DNA of 64,000 nt from Kryptolebias marmoratus (taxonomy: Eukaryota; Chordata; Actinopteri; Cyprinodontiformes; Rivulidae): NCBI RefSeq assembly GCF_001649575.2, contig NC_051445.1, positions 5,943,289 through 6,007,288 of the forward strand, in the 5' to 3' direction. A model generated the notes under the pieces. That model was not told where the DNA came from and searched no databases. It saw nothing but the letters and a program-made list of their open reading frames with translations. The position numbers were made by a program, and so were the translations under genes. The number at the start of each line of letters is the position of its first letter. Positions within the stretch are counted from its first letter, which is position 1. Below are positions 1 to 12,039 of the stretch, in pieces.

Positions 1-3000
1 TCTATTACATGCTGCACTCTGAAGACTCTCATTTTATCACTTTTAATTACAGACTGTGCCAAAGGTCTCTCTCCAACAGTTGATTGTCTTACACCTCCAC
101 CCACTCCATCAATCCTCCAATAGAAGTTTACCCTTCTCCAACTTGTTCCCAATTATCACCAGAGTTTTTATTCTCTTTTTTTCCCAATTGTTTCTTGACA
201 TGTTTCATCTTTTTCCTTTGCACAGAAGCTTGGCTAAGCCAAGTCCCTGCTGAGCTAACTCCCGGTTCTCTAGATGTTTCCTACTCAGATCTAATTAAAA
301 GCTGTCTGATATGAACACCCATTTTGTACAACTCTTAAGTCCTCTTCTTTGAGCATGTAGCAGCCATGTAGTTTGTTCTCATTAAATATGTATCAGTTAC
401 GTAATAAATGCCTAAAAAATGTCTGTGTATAGTTTTTTTTATTTATGTTTATGTCATCTTGTGTTGTAAAACAGTGAAATGTTATTTCTGACATCCGATG
501 AAAAGTCTGAACTCTATTTCTTTCCTATCTACTGCTTACTCACTGAGCAATACTTGTCTTTTTTATGTGTTGGTTTAAAAGCCTGAAGGTTAAATAACCC
601 AAGGGTTGTTTGGTTAGCAGACTGTGTTACATTCTGATTTGTTTTCTACAGGCTTGTCAAGACCAAAACCAATCAGCATTAAAAGATCCTACAAATAGTC
701 TTCTATTTAATTTCAGCATGTCATTATATAAGGAATATTTTAGTATAGGGCCACGGCTGCTTCTCCTCTGAATGTCCAGCCAAAGTTGTTGTTGTTTAGG
801 CTTTCAGCTTCAGGTGCATCCCGTCCTTCGCCTTGTTTATTGCCTAATTTGTTTGGTATAGTGTTATAGTGACTATAGGATCTGACATGTTACTCTGCTA
901 ACAAAGTCACAAGGTCAGTGGTTAACACTTCTCTTGAACTATCCAACTGCCTCTTGAAATACTTGTGTTTTTACTGCAAGGTGTATTTAAAACATAAAAA
1001 AAATGTCATTGTTTAGAGGTTAAGTGCTGTTTCCTCAGTATTGGCTGTTGAAATTTGAGTAAACCTTGAGGAGAGGAGGCAGGATTCACACTCTTGTACA
1101 AAAATAGTGTAGATTTCAATCATAACTCAACAAAAAATACAGAGGCTTTTTCTTAGAGTGCTGTGTTTCTGCTCATTATAAAGCTGTCAGAAGAGCAAGC
1201 TGAAAACCCTCATCCCTGTTGTCGAACGAATAGTCAGAAACAGCTATGTTGAACAAGGCTTAGCCTTTCTGTACTGGTGTCAGGTTGTGTTAACAGCAGC
1301 ACACCTATTTGTCCCATTCATCTGTAGTGTTTTTGACCTCTTATCCTCCATCTAAGCTGCCAGCAGCCTCCCTCTGACTCTTCACCTCAATTTGCTGCTT
1401 CACATCCAAAGACCCAGGCTTCAAAGTTCTTGTGACTGGTGTGCCTGCCGCTAACCCTGTTTCAGAGGGTCCCTTTGAAGTAAAAGTTCAGTCTGGAACA
1501 TTTCACGAACAACTTATTTTCAAGCCGTTTCCTTGATTTTCTATTGATTCCAATCTGCCTTGGTTGAGTGGAAAAGTAGAAAAAAAAACAGGAAGGAGGA
1601 TAGTGGATCGATGCTAGTTTGACGTCTCTTGGGTGTAAATTTGAACGCTTTAATGATGAAAGTCCTTTACCTTTTCTGGTTTGGGCAACCTGAAATAAGG
1701 AAACAAAACATCCATATTTATTTGATTTTTATTTCAGTTCTAAAAGCTACCGCAACATTCAAATTTCCATGCAACATTCAGCAATCTTTTTTCTTATGAA
1801 ATTGCAAGTAGTGTGACAGCAAGATGCCAGTTGTTATTGGAAATCGTTGAAGGACATTAATTTGTAAGCTCAAGGCCAACTTCAGAGATGATTAAACCAC
1901 ATATCTGTGTCCAAAGTACCGGGAATATACTGCATAGCATCACTAAATCTAACCCTGCAGCCATTTATTTTCTTTTATGTGAGTCTAAGCTGGTTGTCAC
2001 CATCCTGATATTAAACAGGAACAAATAGTATTTTGTGTTATAGCCATATACTAAGATGTAGACCATTGCCATACTAATGAGAATCACAGATGCTTTCACC
2101 TCAAAAATACAATCAAATTGACTTTCTGTTTCTGCCCATGCAATCAGGAAAACCAGTAATTAATTAAAGCAGGTTAGTGGACCTCAAAACCTTAATTTAC
2201 AAATAACACAGCTGCATGATGCAGTCTCCTCTGTGTACTCTGTAGCGTACTCCTAGAGCAACTCTATACAAAATTCCCTCACCAGTCCACCATGGCTTTG
2301 GCCAAGCGTGCAAATGGCAAATGGACAGTGGGCGCCCCAGCAGCCCTTTCAGCTCATGTCTTATTCATGAGCAAGGGTCGGTGCGATGCCCCTCGTCACA
2401 CACCATGTCAGAAACACACTCTGCCCTATGCTCAGAAGCTTCTTACCACTCTCTCTCTTCAAACCTCTTTGTAACCACTAAAACTGCTGTGACATTTTCA
2501 CTTTATGTGTTTCTTTGCTGCTATCCTGCCTAGCAAGGAAAGTGATAATAGTAATAGTCAGCTGCATCGGCAGGAAACACTCAGCTGAAATGTAAGTACC
2601 CATCTCACTGCTAGCCGTCGCCACTCTGTGAGTTGCTGCGTGAATATGATCATATAATTACTGGGGGTGTTTTCATTTATTGCAGCACATCAGTGAGAAG
2701 AATGTGATTCTGTAGTCGGGCTTCAGGCAAGGATGCAGAGAGACTGCCCAACCCAACAAGCATCTTATAAAGTGCAGAGAGTAGAGCTAAGCTACAGAGG
2801 TTAGATGATTACATGCCTTCGTGGTTTCATGAAGATGGGTCCAACTTCCCGGTCAACTGTGACATCAGCAGTCTGACATTCAGGATGAAATGTATACTGT
2901 GCGGCTCTGGCAGTACTAAGCCAGTGAAGTCAATAAAGTAATAAAGTCGTATTGAGCACCGGGCTTTGTTTAAAGGTCGGGTCATTTTTGGTGGCCAAGC

Positions 3001-5146
3001 GAAGGTGTTGGCTGTTCGTGAGGTGGTGACATTATCAACAATAATATGTGGGCTCCAGAGGGAAACTATTGCATTAATTATATTCATTCTCTTGGCATAA
3101 ATACATTCTAAAAGACTTATCTCTTTTTGACCTGAAGTTAAAGTAACAATATTGGTAATATTTTTCCTTGAGACCTTTGTCTCTTAGAGCATTAGAGACA
3201 TATCTTCAGATGAGTGGAAGCAAACCACATTGGAGAGTTTCACCTTTATAGTGAGATGGCTTCATCTTTTTTTCTAAGAGCTGGCAGTGTCGTTGGGAAT
3301 CAACTGAGCGATTAAATTTTAACCAGACACTAGTGATGGGCTTTCTGCAGGGTTTAAACATCTAATCTATCACAACCATGGCACTCCCTTTTTACCTTCT
3401 ATTCAGCTCTATCTATCAGTTTCTCCTAAATGGTTTTGGTAAGGGAAAATTATCTCTTGATTAAAATTTAATTAAAACCCAGTAAAATAAATAAATTAAG
3501 AAAACCTCCTTTAATGCCCTTAACGGAAACAACTTTTCCCTCCACAGGTAGGAAGCATCTCACCATAGTGACGTAGAAAACACTCAGCTCTCTGGGACAC
3601 TGATTATTTCTCAGCTCCTTTTATTACATCTATAGATCAACACTATTCAAGTCAAGACAGCGAGTCTCTTATGCAGTAGCATTCTGTGTATCCAACCTAA
3701 GAGCTTGACCATTTACAATTTTGTTTTTTTGCTGCCCCACCTCAGGTTCAAAGTTAAGTCCATAGAAGCAGAAATCGGCCCTAATCTACTTATCTCATTG
3801 ATTCATCCAGTACTGACCCTTCTTGCACTGACTTTGTCTTACCTGTAGATCATATCTTGTGGCCTGGGCCAACGCTGTCCCTCTTGGCCTAAGTAACACA
3901 TTGTGGAAAGGGTCAGGAGGATGCATAGCAACACTAAGGTTGTAGCAAGGATTTCATCCTCTCAATTAGACTTCTCCTGAGTCTCCCGAGCCACTGGGGG
4001 TTCAGAATTTAATTAAGTAATTGAATAGATCATTCCCTTTTGGCTGCTTCTTCCCACACTGGTTCCCCTTGTGGAAGCTGATGGGAGTGGTGTGTGTTTG
4101 TGTGTTTCTATTTCTCAATTCACTTTAACCACCACGGCAGCGAAGAATAGGTACTGTTTTTCTCAAGTGATGTCACACTTTATTGTGTTTATGTGTATCA
4201 GTATTGCGTTGTGTGTTCATGTGTGCTTTTCTCTGTGGTCATCCTCCGGCTTCTGCACCTTAATGGCCCATGCTGTTCCTGGGAGCAGGGTTGTCACAGC
4301 GTCGTGACTAACAGCCTGGGCAGATTGGCTACTGCCAAAAGCCTAGTCCCAGCCAAACCCCTGTGTGCATCACACTCCAACACACACACACTCAATCCTG
4401 CATGCACAGAAAAAAACACACTTTTACAAATAAACATCACTATGTCTCCTGCTGCTTAGATTCCTCTAAATGTGTTTACGTTGCTATGGATGGCTGCCTG
4501 AAGTCATCATTATGAATTGATGTGTCTGCAGGGTAAAGATGTGTGAGTAAAATATGTGTGTGCTGACTGCACCTATATGGCATCTATATGAACAGATGAG
4601 ATTGATTGTGCAGCTGTAACAGACTGCAGCTCAAAGGACATTTTATGTTTATAGGCTAGGATAACACCAAAGCTTTATTAACCTGCCGGGGGCCCTAGGG
4701 CAAAAACAAATCCCCAGCCTGAACTCCCATTTTTGCTTTTAAGTATCCGCTGTAAAGCAGGCAAAATAAACAGAACAGAGATGCTAAATTATATTTAACC
4801 TAGACCCCCAGACACTAAATAAATTATAACTTATAATTGTAGAATGTACAGCAGCAAGTTAAACTGTTTTTTATTTAATTGTATTTTAAATAAGAATAGT
4901 TTTTATTTTTTTATAAAAAAGCATCAAGTTCTGATTTAATAGAACTAGATATTAAAATATTTCAGCAATAATGTCTTAATATTGACCAAAGAAGATATTA
5001 TTTTACCAAACAGTCAAACAAATAAAAAGTGACAAAGTGTTTAACATTTGCTTTTTAATGAATAATTTTATTATTGCCTTCTGCAAAAAGTGATAATGTT
5101 TTTGCTTGTGTTTGTGTATGTGTGCTTTTGTGTTGTTGGTCTCTAG
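1..5146. other. Gene-free stretch, possibly iglon5 intron 1
   Basis: No exon with splice sites and a recognisable domain is seen on either strand. Open frames are short and have no protein-like composition. Content is unique AT-rich sequence with short TG runs (about 4091-4110) and a CA-rich patch (about 4379-4394). The stretch at about 2930-3090 has balanced, non-repetitive composition that could be a conserved element. Confidence 0.6.
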
Positions 5147-5715
5147 TGTTACCAAAACATCTCATGAACCAATAGACTGCATTTATCCGAACTCTCAGAA
5201 AATTATTACTGGATGTACCTTATTAACTTTTGGAGTCAACCCCATTCAAGTTGGTTGCCACAGGCGACCAACTTGACCAACTACTGTCCTTAAGAAACAC
5301 AAAAATGTCTATAAATCAGCAAGTTTTCCAGCTATACAACTTTCAGGAAAAATAACATTGGATGTTTATTTACATCTCAGTAACCTATGGAGTCACCTCA
5401 AGTTAAGATATCTGACTAATAGCTAGTTTACTATAGCCAACAGAAAAATAGCTTTCATTAAATCTGTTTTTCAGATATTGAGCTATATTTGGTTTGTTAG
5501 TAGCTGAGAGTCATTCACAACTAATACTTCAACTGCTAACTGATCTCACAAGATCTTGCACTATGGTGTGAGATCCTGCATAACATTATTTACAAGGTTT
5601 GACCAGAACGACTATAACTCCATCCATATTCATCATAAGATGATATTAATTTAAAACTCTGGCTTTAAAAGCAGAAGATGATATGTTTTCCTTCAATAAA
5701 TGCTAGGTATTTAAC
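5147..5715 (+). repeat. Dispersed repeat family R1, copy A
   Basis: Shares ordered blocks with the copies near 11735, 55270 and 60850: ACCAAAACATCTCATGAACC, a Thr-rich-looking ACTTTTGGAGTCAACCCCAT block, AAATGTCTATA, GATATTGAGCTA, GTAGCTGAGAGTCATTCACA, GTTTGACCAGAACGACTATA, CATCATAAGATGAT and CCTTCAATAAATGCTAGG. The last two match copy D in reverse complement. No coding capacity. The family is not named here. Confidence 0.7.
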
Positions 5716-7823
5716 AACAAAGAATCAGCATCCAAAAATGGAAATATGCATAACGACAAGCAGTTATAGCAATACTTTTAGCTAAAATTAGGTCTTCATA
5801 TATGTTTTTTTATTTAAATAGTTCAAAGAGTTATATAAACAGGCATAAAAACCAAACTGTTATTTTTAGATGCAATAAAACTTCCTTTAGAGCTAAGACT
5901 CTTCTGCAACACAGTGCTTCACGATTACTGAGAGTAAAACTGCTTAAACTGATGCCAATATAGAAGGACTCCACTTCACCAAGACAGGCAGACAAAAGCT
6001 TGCTTAGCCTTTGCAGAAGCTCACCACTCATTAGTTCTGGGCACACATGAGACAAAAATAGAGTTGTCTGGATGCAGAGACTTGGATTTCTGTTAGCATG
6101 AGAAAGGAGAAGCATTCAACTCTAAGAACCATCCCCACAGTAGAGCAGAGTGATGGGAAATGTAATGCTTTGGGCTTTCTTTGTCAGTCACTGGGTTGTG
6201 CTACCCTGTCATAGTAAATGGTTACATGAGAAAAGACCACTTCATTAATATTCTGGAGACAAAAAGCAACTGGCAGCCTGAAACAACATTTAATTTGGGG
6301 TAGCATTTGAAAATCCACTGAGACTGTGGTGTTAAAGTTGCACCTAAAATGGTCAGAAATGATAAAAAGAGAAATATATTTTGTTTAGGTCTAGCTAGAG
6401 TTCAGACCAGAATCCAGAAGCCTTAAATAAACATGAAGGTCATTAAAAACGTAGCTCAGAAATCACTGTGTAACAAGGTTGCTTAGAAAGAAAGGACTCA
6501 TTTAATTATTTTAGTTATGTAAAAAGTAATTGTGAAATTTGAGACTTTCCAGAAAAATGTAAATGTAATAAGAAACATTCACATACATTATTAAAGATTT
6601 AGTCTGGCCATTTTTGATGTAATGTTTTGTCAGGTAGTATTAGAACACAAAAATGAGAGAACCCTTCATCCAAGCAAGGCTAACCAAATGATGGTCCATT
6701 TGTTATTGTTTTTTAGGCTTAAATAAACAACTCTATCTCTGTGAAAGAACTGAATACTGAATGAATCAGTCTTCAAGGAGTTGAATAAGCTTTAATATTG
6801 ATGAGCTGATCAGGCAGACTGATACGTTCAGCAGCCTCTCAGCACGATCTATGCTCAGCACACATTTGCATCGTAAAGTTGTTCGGTTGAAAAACCAGCA
6901 ACAAACTAAACAAATGGTGTCAAGCAAAAGTGTAGAGGTTTAATATTAGGTAATGTAGCATTCTTTTACACCGGTATATTGTTTTTGAGAAAGAATTGTT
7001 ATAAAGGCAAAAATTAGGCCCTCGTCTGGCTGGTCACTAGTTTAGCCTGGTCAAAGACTTCTACCTCTTCCTCTATTCTCTGTGCTCTGTGACTGATGTC
7101 ATGGCTGATAAGGTACTATTTGTGCTATTTTACAGAACATCACTTCAAAAATAACTAAACTTTACTTTAATGTCTCAAACCTTTGTTTTCTTAGGGTTAG
7201 GGTTTGTTTTTTTGGGAGGGGTTTACAAATGATTAGGAACTTCTATACAAAAAAAGAGCAAAGTTTTTAATACTGAGCATTGGAGTCTGTGTGGGTTTGT
7301 GTATTATTTATGTTTACATACAGTATTATGAGGACAAAAATGTCTAGTAATGACGTTACTTTTAGTGTAAGAGTTTGTGTTAAGCAAGCAGCTCTGATAA
7401 TTCAGTATGAGATAAATCTCAGAAAAATTAAACTATGAATGTCAATGCAGTTTCCCCTGAAGGGAGCGACACACAACAGTGTGTGTGTGTATTTTATATG
7501 CATGTTATTAGATTTATTTTTCTTCTTTTTTGTCTGTGTGCCTGCTTTCATCCATTTGTACTCAGGCTGTAAGCAAGTGAGTGATGAACGCTGTGGTTCT
7601 TTGTTGTGGTCAGAAATCACAGAGGTTTTCAATTGACTTGACTCAATGTGCACCTCATTTTGCTACATCCCTCATAACAGACTCACACAGACACACACAA
7701 CCCTTAGAGGTATAAAGAAAGGGACAAAGTCAGAAAGGGGCAGAGAAAACCTTTACATCTTTTTAACTAAGTCTCATAAATCACAGACAGCAGCATGGCA
7801 GGATTATGTTGTCAAATAAAAAG

Positions 7824-7849
7824 TTGTGTGTGTATGTGTGTGTGTGTGA
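7824..7849 (+). repeat. TG microsatellite
   Basis: Interrupted run of TG with one TATG break; ordinary vertebrate microsatellite. Confidence 0.8.
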
Positions 7850-10800
7850 GTACACGTGCTCTCCTATATATGCCTAATATGGTACTGCTGATGAAGGGAC
7901 ATGTGGGGAGGCATTGACAAAGCATTCAGAGCACCGTTCTGTTGTTGCTGCAGAAAGGATTCATAAAGGCCCCTCATGATGTGGCGACAGCTGAACAACT
8001 TGAAAAAGGTTCATTTGAAAAACTGAACAGGTGGATTAAAAGCTGAAACAGACGTTTAAAGGGTTTACATTGAAGTAGAGGAGGGGAAAGAGTGTGTTTG
8101 TGTGTAAGAGAGGCTGCAGTTTGGTTTAGTTAATTATCAAAAGGAGAAGAAAAAGAAAAATGTTAAAAAATGATTTAGATAACATGGGGGTAGTGCAGTG
8201 GGAGTATGTTTGGAGGCAAAAGAATAAAGGCGGAACAAATAAGAGTGAGGGAGATGGAGGGGAGAGAGTCCATCATAGATCTCTGGTTGCAGCCCTCAAT
8301 CAATTATTAACGCCATGCAGATTAGCAGCTGAGCCGACAAACGATGCAATGATGGCTGTCAGTTTCCCCCGCACTGCCGCCTACCCAGGGAATGATGCAG
8401 AATGAGAAAACGACGGAGGGAGAAAGAGTGAGGGAAAAAGCAGTGATGAGAGATGAATTGGAAAAAAAAGTTGAAGCAAAAACTTATTTGGTGGTTCATT
8501 TATTCTCCTGGTAGACAGAGATAGGAGTGACAATGTATGAGCATCTGAAGAGTGTGATGTGTTAATATTGAGACAGAGAGAAAATTAAGTAGTCACGTCT
8601 TTCATAATTGGAGTACATTTTATCAAGAAGGGATATGGAGATAAATATTCTGAAGAAATAGACATTTGTCAGCTTAGTGGGGGGATTACAAAGTCTATTG
8701 TATTTCTTTAAACTCCTTGCTTGTTGTCCATTCAGGATTTTAATGCAAAATCAGTGAGCATTGGTACTTTCTATACAGTCACTGCTTCCAGTTTTCTAAA
8801 TGTGGATTTATTGGTTTTCTATACTTTAAAAGTGACTCATATTATCACTGAAGCTGTTATTTTTTTATTTTTTGTCAACACCTACAAAACATTGAAACGC
8901 TGCACTGCACAGTTTTGCAGGTGTTTTTGTGTTTTACACTTTTTTCTTTTGTTCTGGGTGTTTTCATTTGTCCATTTAGCTTTTTTAGTTTGTCAATGAA
9001 ACGATTTCAAATTTCAGCAATTGCAGCCAGTTATATACCCTATACTCCATCCTACAAACTGGCTCTTTGTGGGTTTGTTTTATCTGCAAAAGATGGGCAA
9101 AAAAGAGGCAACCTCATCTTCATTTCTATTCCTCTGTCTCATTTAGATTATACAACAATACTTTGTATACTTATTAAGAGCACCTTCTCTGTAATAAAAC
9201 TGCTACATGCATTTAATTTGATTCTTAAAGTGTACTTACATAGAGTGCACCTTTTTACATTATCTAATGCCTACCCATAGCATTCTAAAGAATTGCATCC
9301 TATAATATTGTGTACCCTACACACGCACACACACACTCACTCTGCCTCTAAATGGCAGTCAAACAAACAGCAGAAACATATTTGGAATTAGGTATAATAA
9401 TTTATAAAGGTTGATAGTGTTTTAATTTGGAACACACAATAGGAGTGAGATTTTAACTGAACGCAGCAGCTTCACATAAAATTATGCAACACCAGGGAGA
9501 ACAGATATAATTTCAAATATGCTAAGTGTTTTGTGTTGTTTCCCTGAACATGAACTTCAAAATAGAAAAAGAAACACAAACAAAACACAAGCCTAAGACT
9601 GGGGATTTTCCTCCTCCTTGCTGTGTCACAAATAATTTCTTGTAAATGTCACCACCACCTAAACTGTATCAGCTAGTATGAAGGTGATGTTTGCTGGTTT
9701 TGCTAAAACTTTGACTACTAACAGAGAACCTAAACTTGTGGTCTCTGAGTTGGAGAGCAGCTTTCACCCGGGGCTCTGAAAGTAACCGGCGTTGTCAGGG
9801 GAAAATGATTATTCTGATGACGAGGCAGTTTGTTGGCCGAGGTGATGGAGACAGGAGAAAGAGAGGGGGGCTGAGTAAATATGGCAAACAGGGGAGAGAG
9901 GAAAGTTTTGGGGCAAGGGATTGGCCTTAAAATGTACAATGGTAGATCTTTCAAGGGCACCACAGCTGGGACACCCTTGAGTAAGCACAATTAACCTATA
10001 TGCCCATTGGTACTATACATAGCGTTCTTTAGAGGTTAACATAAATAGTGTTGAGCAATGGTTTTTGAGAATGTTAGATCTCCCAGAATTCATAAATCAT
10101 TCAGTGTTACCTCAGGATGTGCTGACCCCATAGGGACAGTCAAACAAAAAACATTGAATACATTCCTTTTGATGACCCAGTATTTACAGAATTATCTTTA
10201 TTTATCTTTTAATGATGTTTGATTTAAAGGTTTGGTGGAGTAAATCAAACATGCTCACCTGGTGTTGCCACCTGAGCTCAGGATAACCAACAGACTCTCT
10301 GACTAGTCTTTATTGTTACAAGTTTAATTCCTATCTGTAGCCATGAACATATACACCCAAACATTGATGTTTTTTATGCTAAGCAAAATTAGAGATGGAC
10401 TGATTGATAAGTCAGACACATAACTAGGCAGATTATTGACATTTTGAATGATTTGATAAGACCTGAGCATATGAAGGTCTGCATCACACACACAAACACA
10501 AAAAACAAACAAACCCAAAGATGCTAAAACCACAACTTGATCAAGGTGTGGGCTGAAGGTGCAAAACCTGGAATGGTTGCAAGTCCATCAAAGACACACA
10601 ACAAGCTTTCACTCACTCCTGAATGAACTTAAAGGAGGAAAAGAAAATCTATACAGGCATGAACAAAGTATGCAAATTGTACATAAAAGATCCATGAAGC
10701 CAATATTTACACCACAGATTTTTATGTTGTTATGCAACTGCGCTAACCACCACAACGTATGCTGATACATATCCCCGTCATCAGTATAAAAATGTAAATG

Positions 10801-11026
10801 TATTCAGTGATGATGTATAATTTGGTCAAGGGCAGATATATAGAGTGAAAACTACCAAGGGCTTAGGGCTGATCATGGATGTACAGTTTTCTTAACCACA
10901 GGAATGGGGACTCCTCTCAAAAACACCTCTAACCACTGAAGAGCCGAACCTGAAAAGTCTTCACATGTTCCAGTTGAATTTAATGATCAGTGGTGAAATA
11001 AAAAAAAGAAAAAAGCTGCACTCAAC

Positions 11027-11052
11027 TCAAGCAGCAATAAAATCAATATAAA
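11027..11052 (+). repeat. 26-nt direct repeat, first copy
   Basis: TCAAGCAGCAATAAAATCAA followed by TATAAA is repeated perfectly at 11649-11674. The two copies are 622 bp apart and flanking bases differ. Confidence 0.85.
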
Positions 11053-11648
11053 TTTTGTTACTACAAAGCCATCAAAAGCTAATTTTGAGCCCTTACAGGG
11101 GCAGTTTTGGTTGAGTAATAGCAATTAAAGCAGACTGGATGGGTTCAAACAGTTTGTTAGTAGACAATTCAAAAGTCAATTAGAAAAATTCAACAATTTA
11201 GAATAAAACTGTAATTTGGATATTTTTCCATTGCTGTTCTGAATCCCAAGGTCAGGCTTAGATGTCATCATTGAGGTTATAACTTTGGCAGATTTAAAGC
11301 TCTGTTGGAAAAGATTTGTAAAAAAAAAATTATTATTCAAATGTTCAGTAAAGTTGAACCCAAGGTTGGCCAGAGTTCCTTATAAGGTTTAGTTGGCAAA
11401 GGGGCAAGAGAGCAAGTTGTAGTGTTAGCTGGCATTATTAAATACAAGAAAACACCAAGTCTAACAGTCTTTGATTTAATGCTAAATTATTGTCTGTTAA
11501 AACACTGTGCATACTTGACGGACCAATAAACAGTAGCAAACTCTTTTTTTATGATTTAGTTTTTATAGCTAAGAACTAATTTTTAAAAATTTCAGGCAAA
11601 ATGCAGAATAGTTGTTTATTAACGACGTTGTAAACTTACACAAAATGA

Positions 11649-11674
11649 TCAAGCAGCAATAAAATCAATATAAA
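11649..11674 (+). repeat. 26-nt direct repeat, second copy
   Basis: Identical to 11027-11052. It lies just upstream of R1 copy B. It may be the trace of an insertion or of gene conversion; the sequence between does not show terminal inverted repeats. Confidence 0.85.
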
Positions 11675-11734
11675 GAGAAACTAAGAAACTATGATCATTT
11701 TATGTTGAGAAATGACAAATTTATAACCATTTTC

Positions 11735-12035
11735 TTTAAAACTTGAAAATAGCATTATGTAAAATATCATGTAACGTCTCTCACCTGATCAGTTGGCGCT
11801 TGGAGTATGTGTTGTGAATGACTACACCAAATTTTAGCTCAATATCTGTAATATACACTGAGGCATAGCCATTTTTGTGTAGGTTCAAGTCAATTATCTT
11901 TGGTGGCCATTTCGATTTGTGTTGATTTCAAAAGTTACACAACTTTAGATATCAACCCAGTGATTCCTGTATGAAGGTTTCATCCAAATCCATTCAGTTG
12001 AGTATGAGATATTTTGTTAACAGTACAAAAAACAC
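11735..12035 (-). repeat. Dispersed repeat family R1, copy B (partial)
   Basis: On the plus strand it reads GTGAATGACTACACCAAATT, TTAGCTCAATATCTGTAA and GAGATATTTTGTTAACAG, the reverse of blocks in copies A and C and the same order as copy D. Partial and diverged. Confidence 0.65.
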
Positions 12036-12039
12036 ACGC

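Larger units (their letters stand above)
5716..11734. other. Gene-free stretch
   Basis: Nothing coding is supported. It contains a TG microsatellite (about 7824-7849), a CA-rich patch (about 9320-9336), a single pair of TTAGGG units at 7191-7203, and one copy of a 26-nt direct repeat (11027-11052). Otherwise unique AT-rich sequence. Confidence 0.55.

Noticed and set aside
7191..7206. TTAGGGTTAGGG, possible interstitial telomere repeat
   Set aside because: Only two units; expected by chance in a window of this size.
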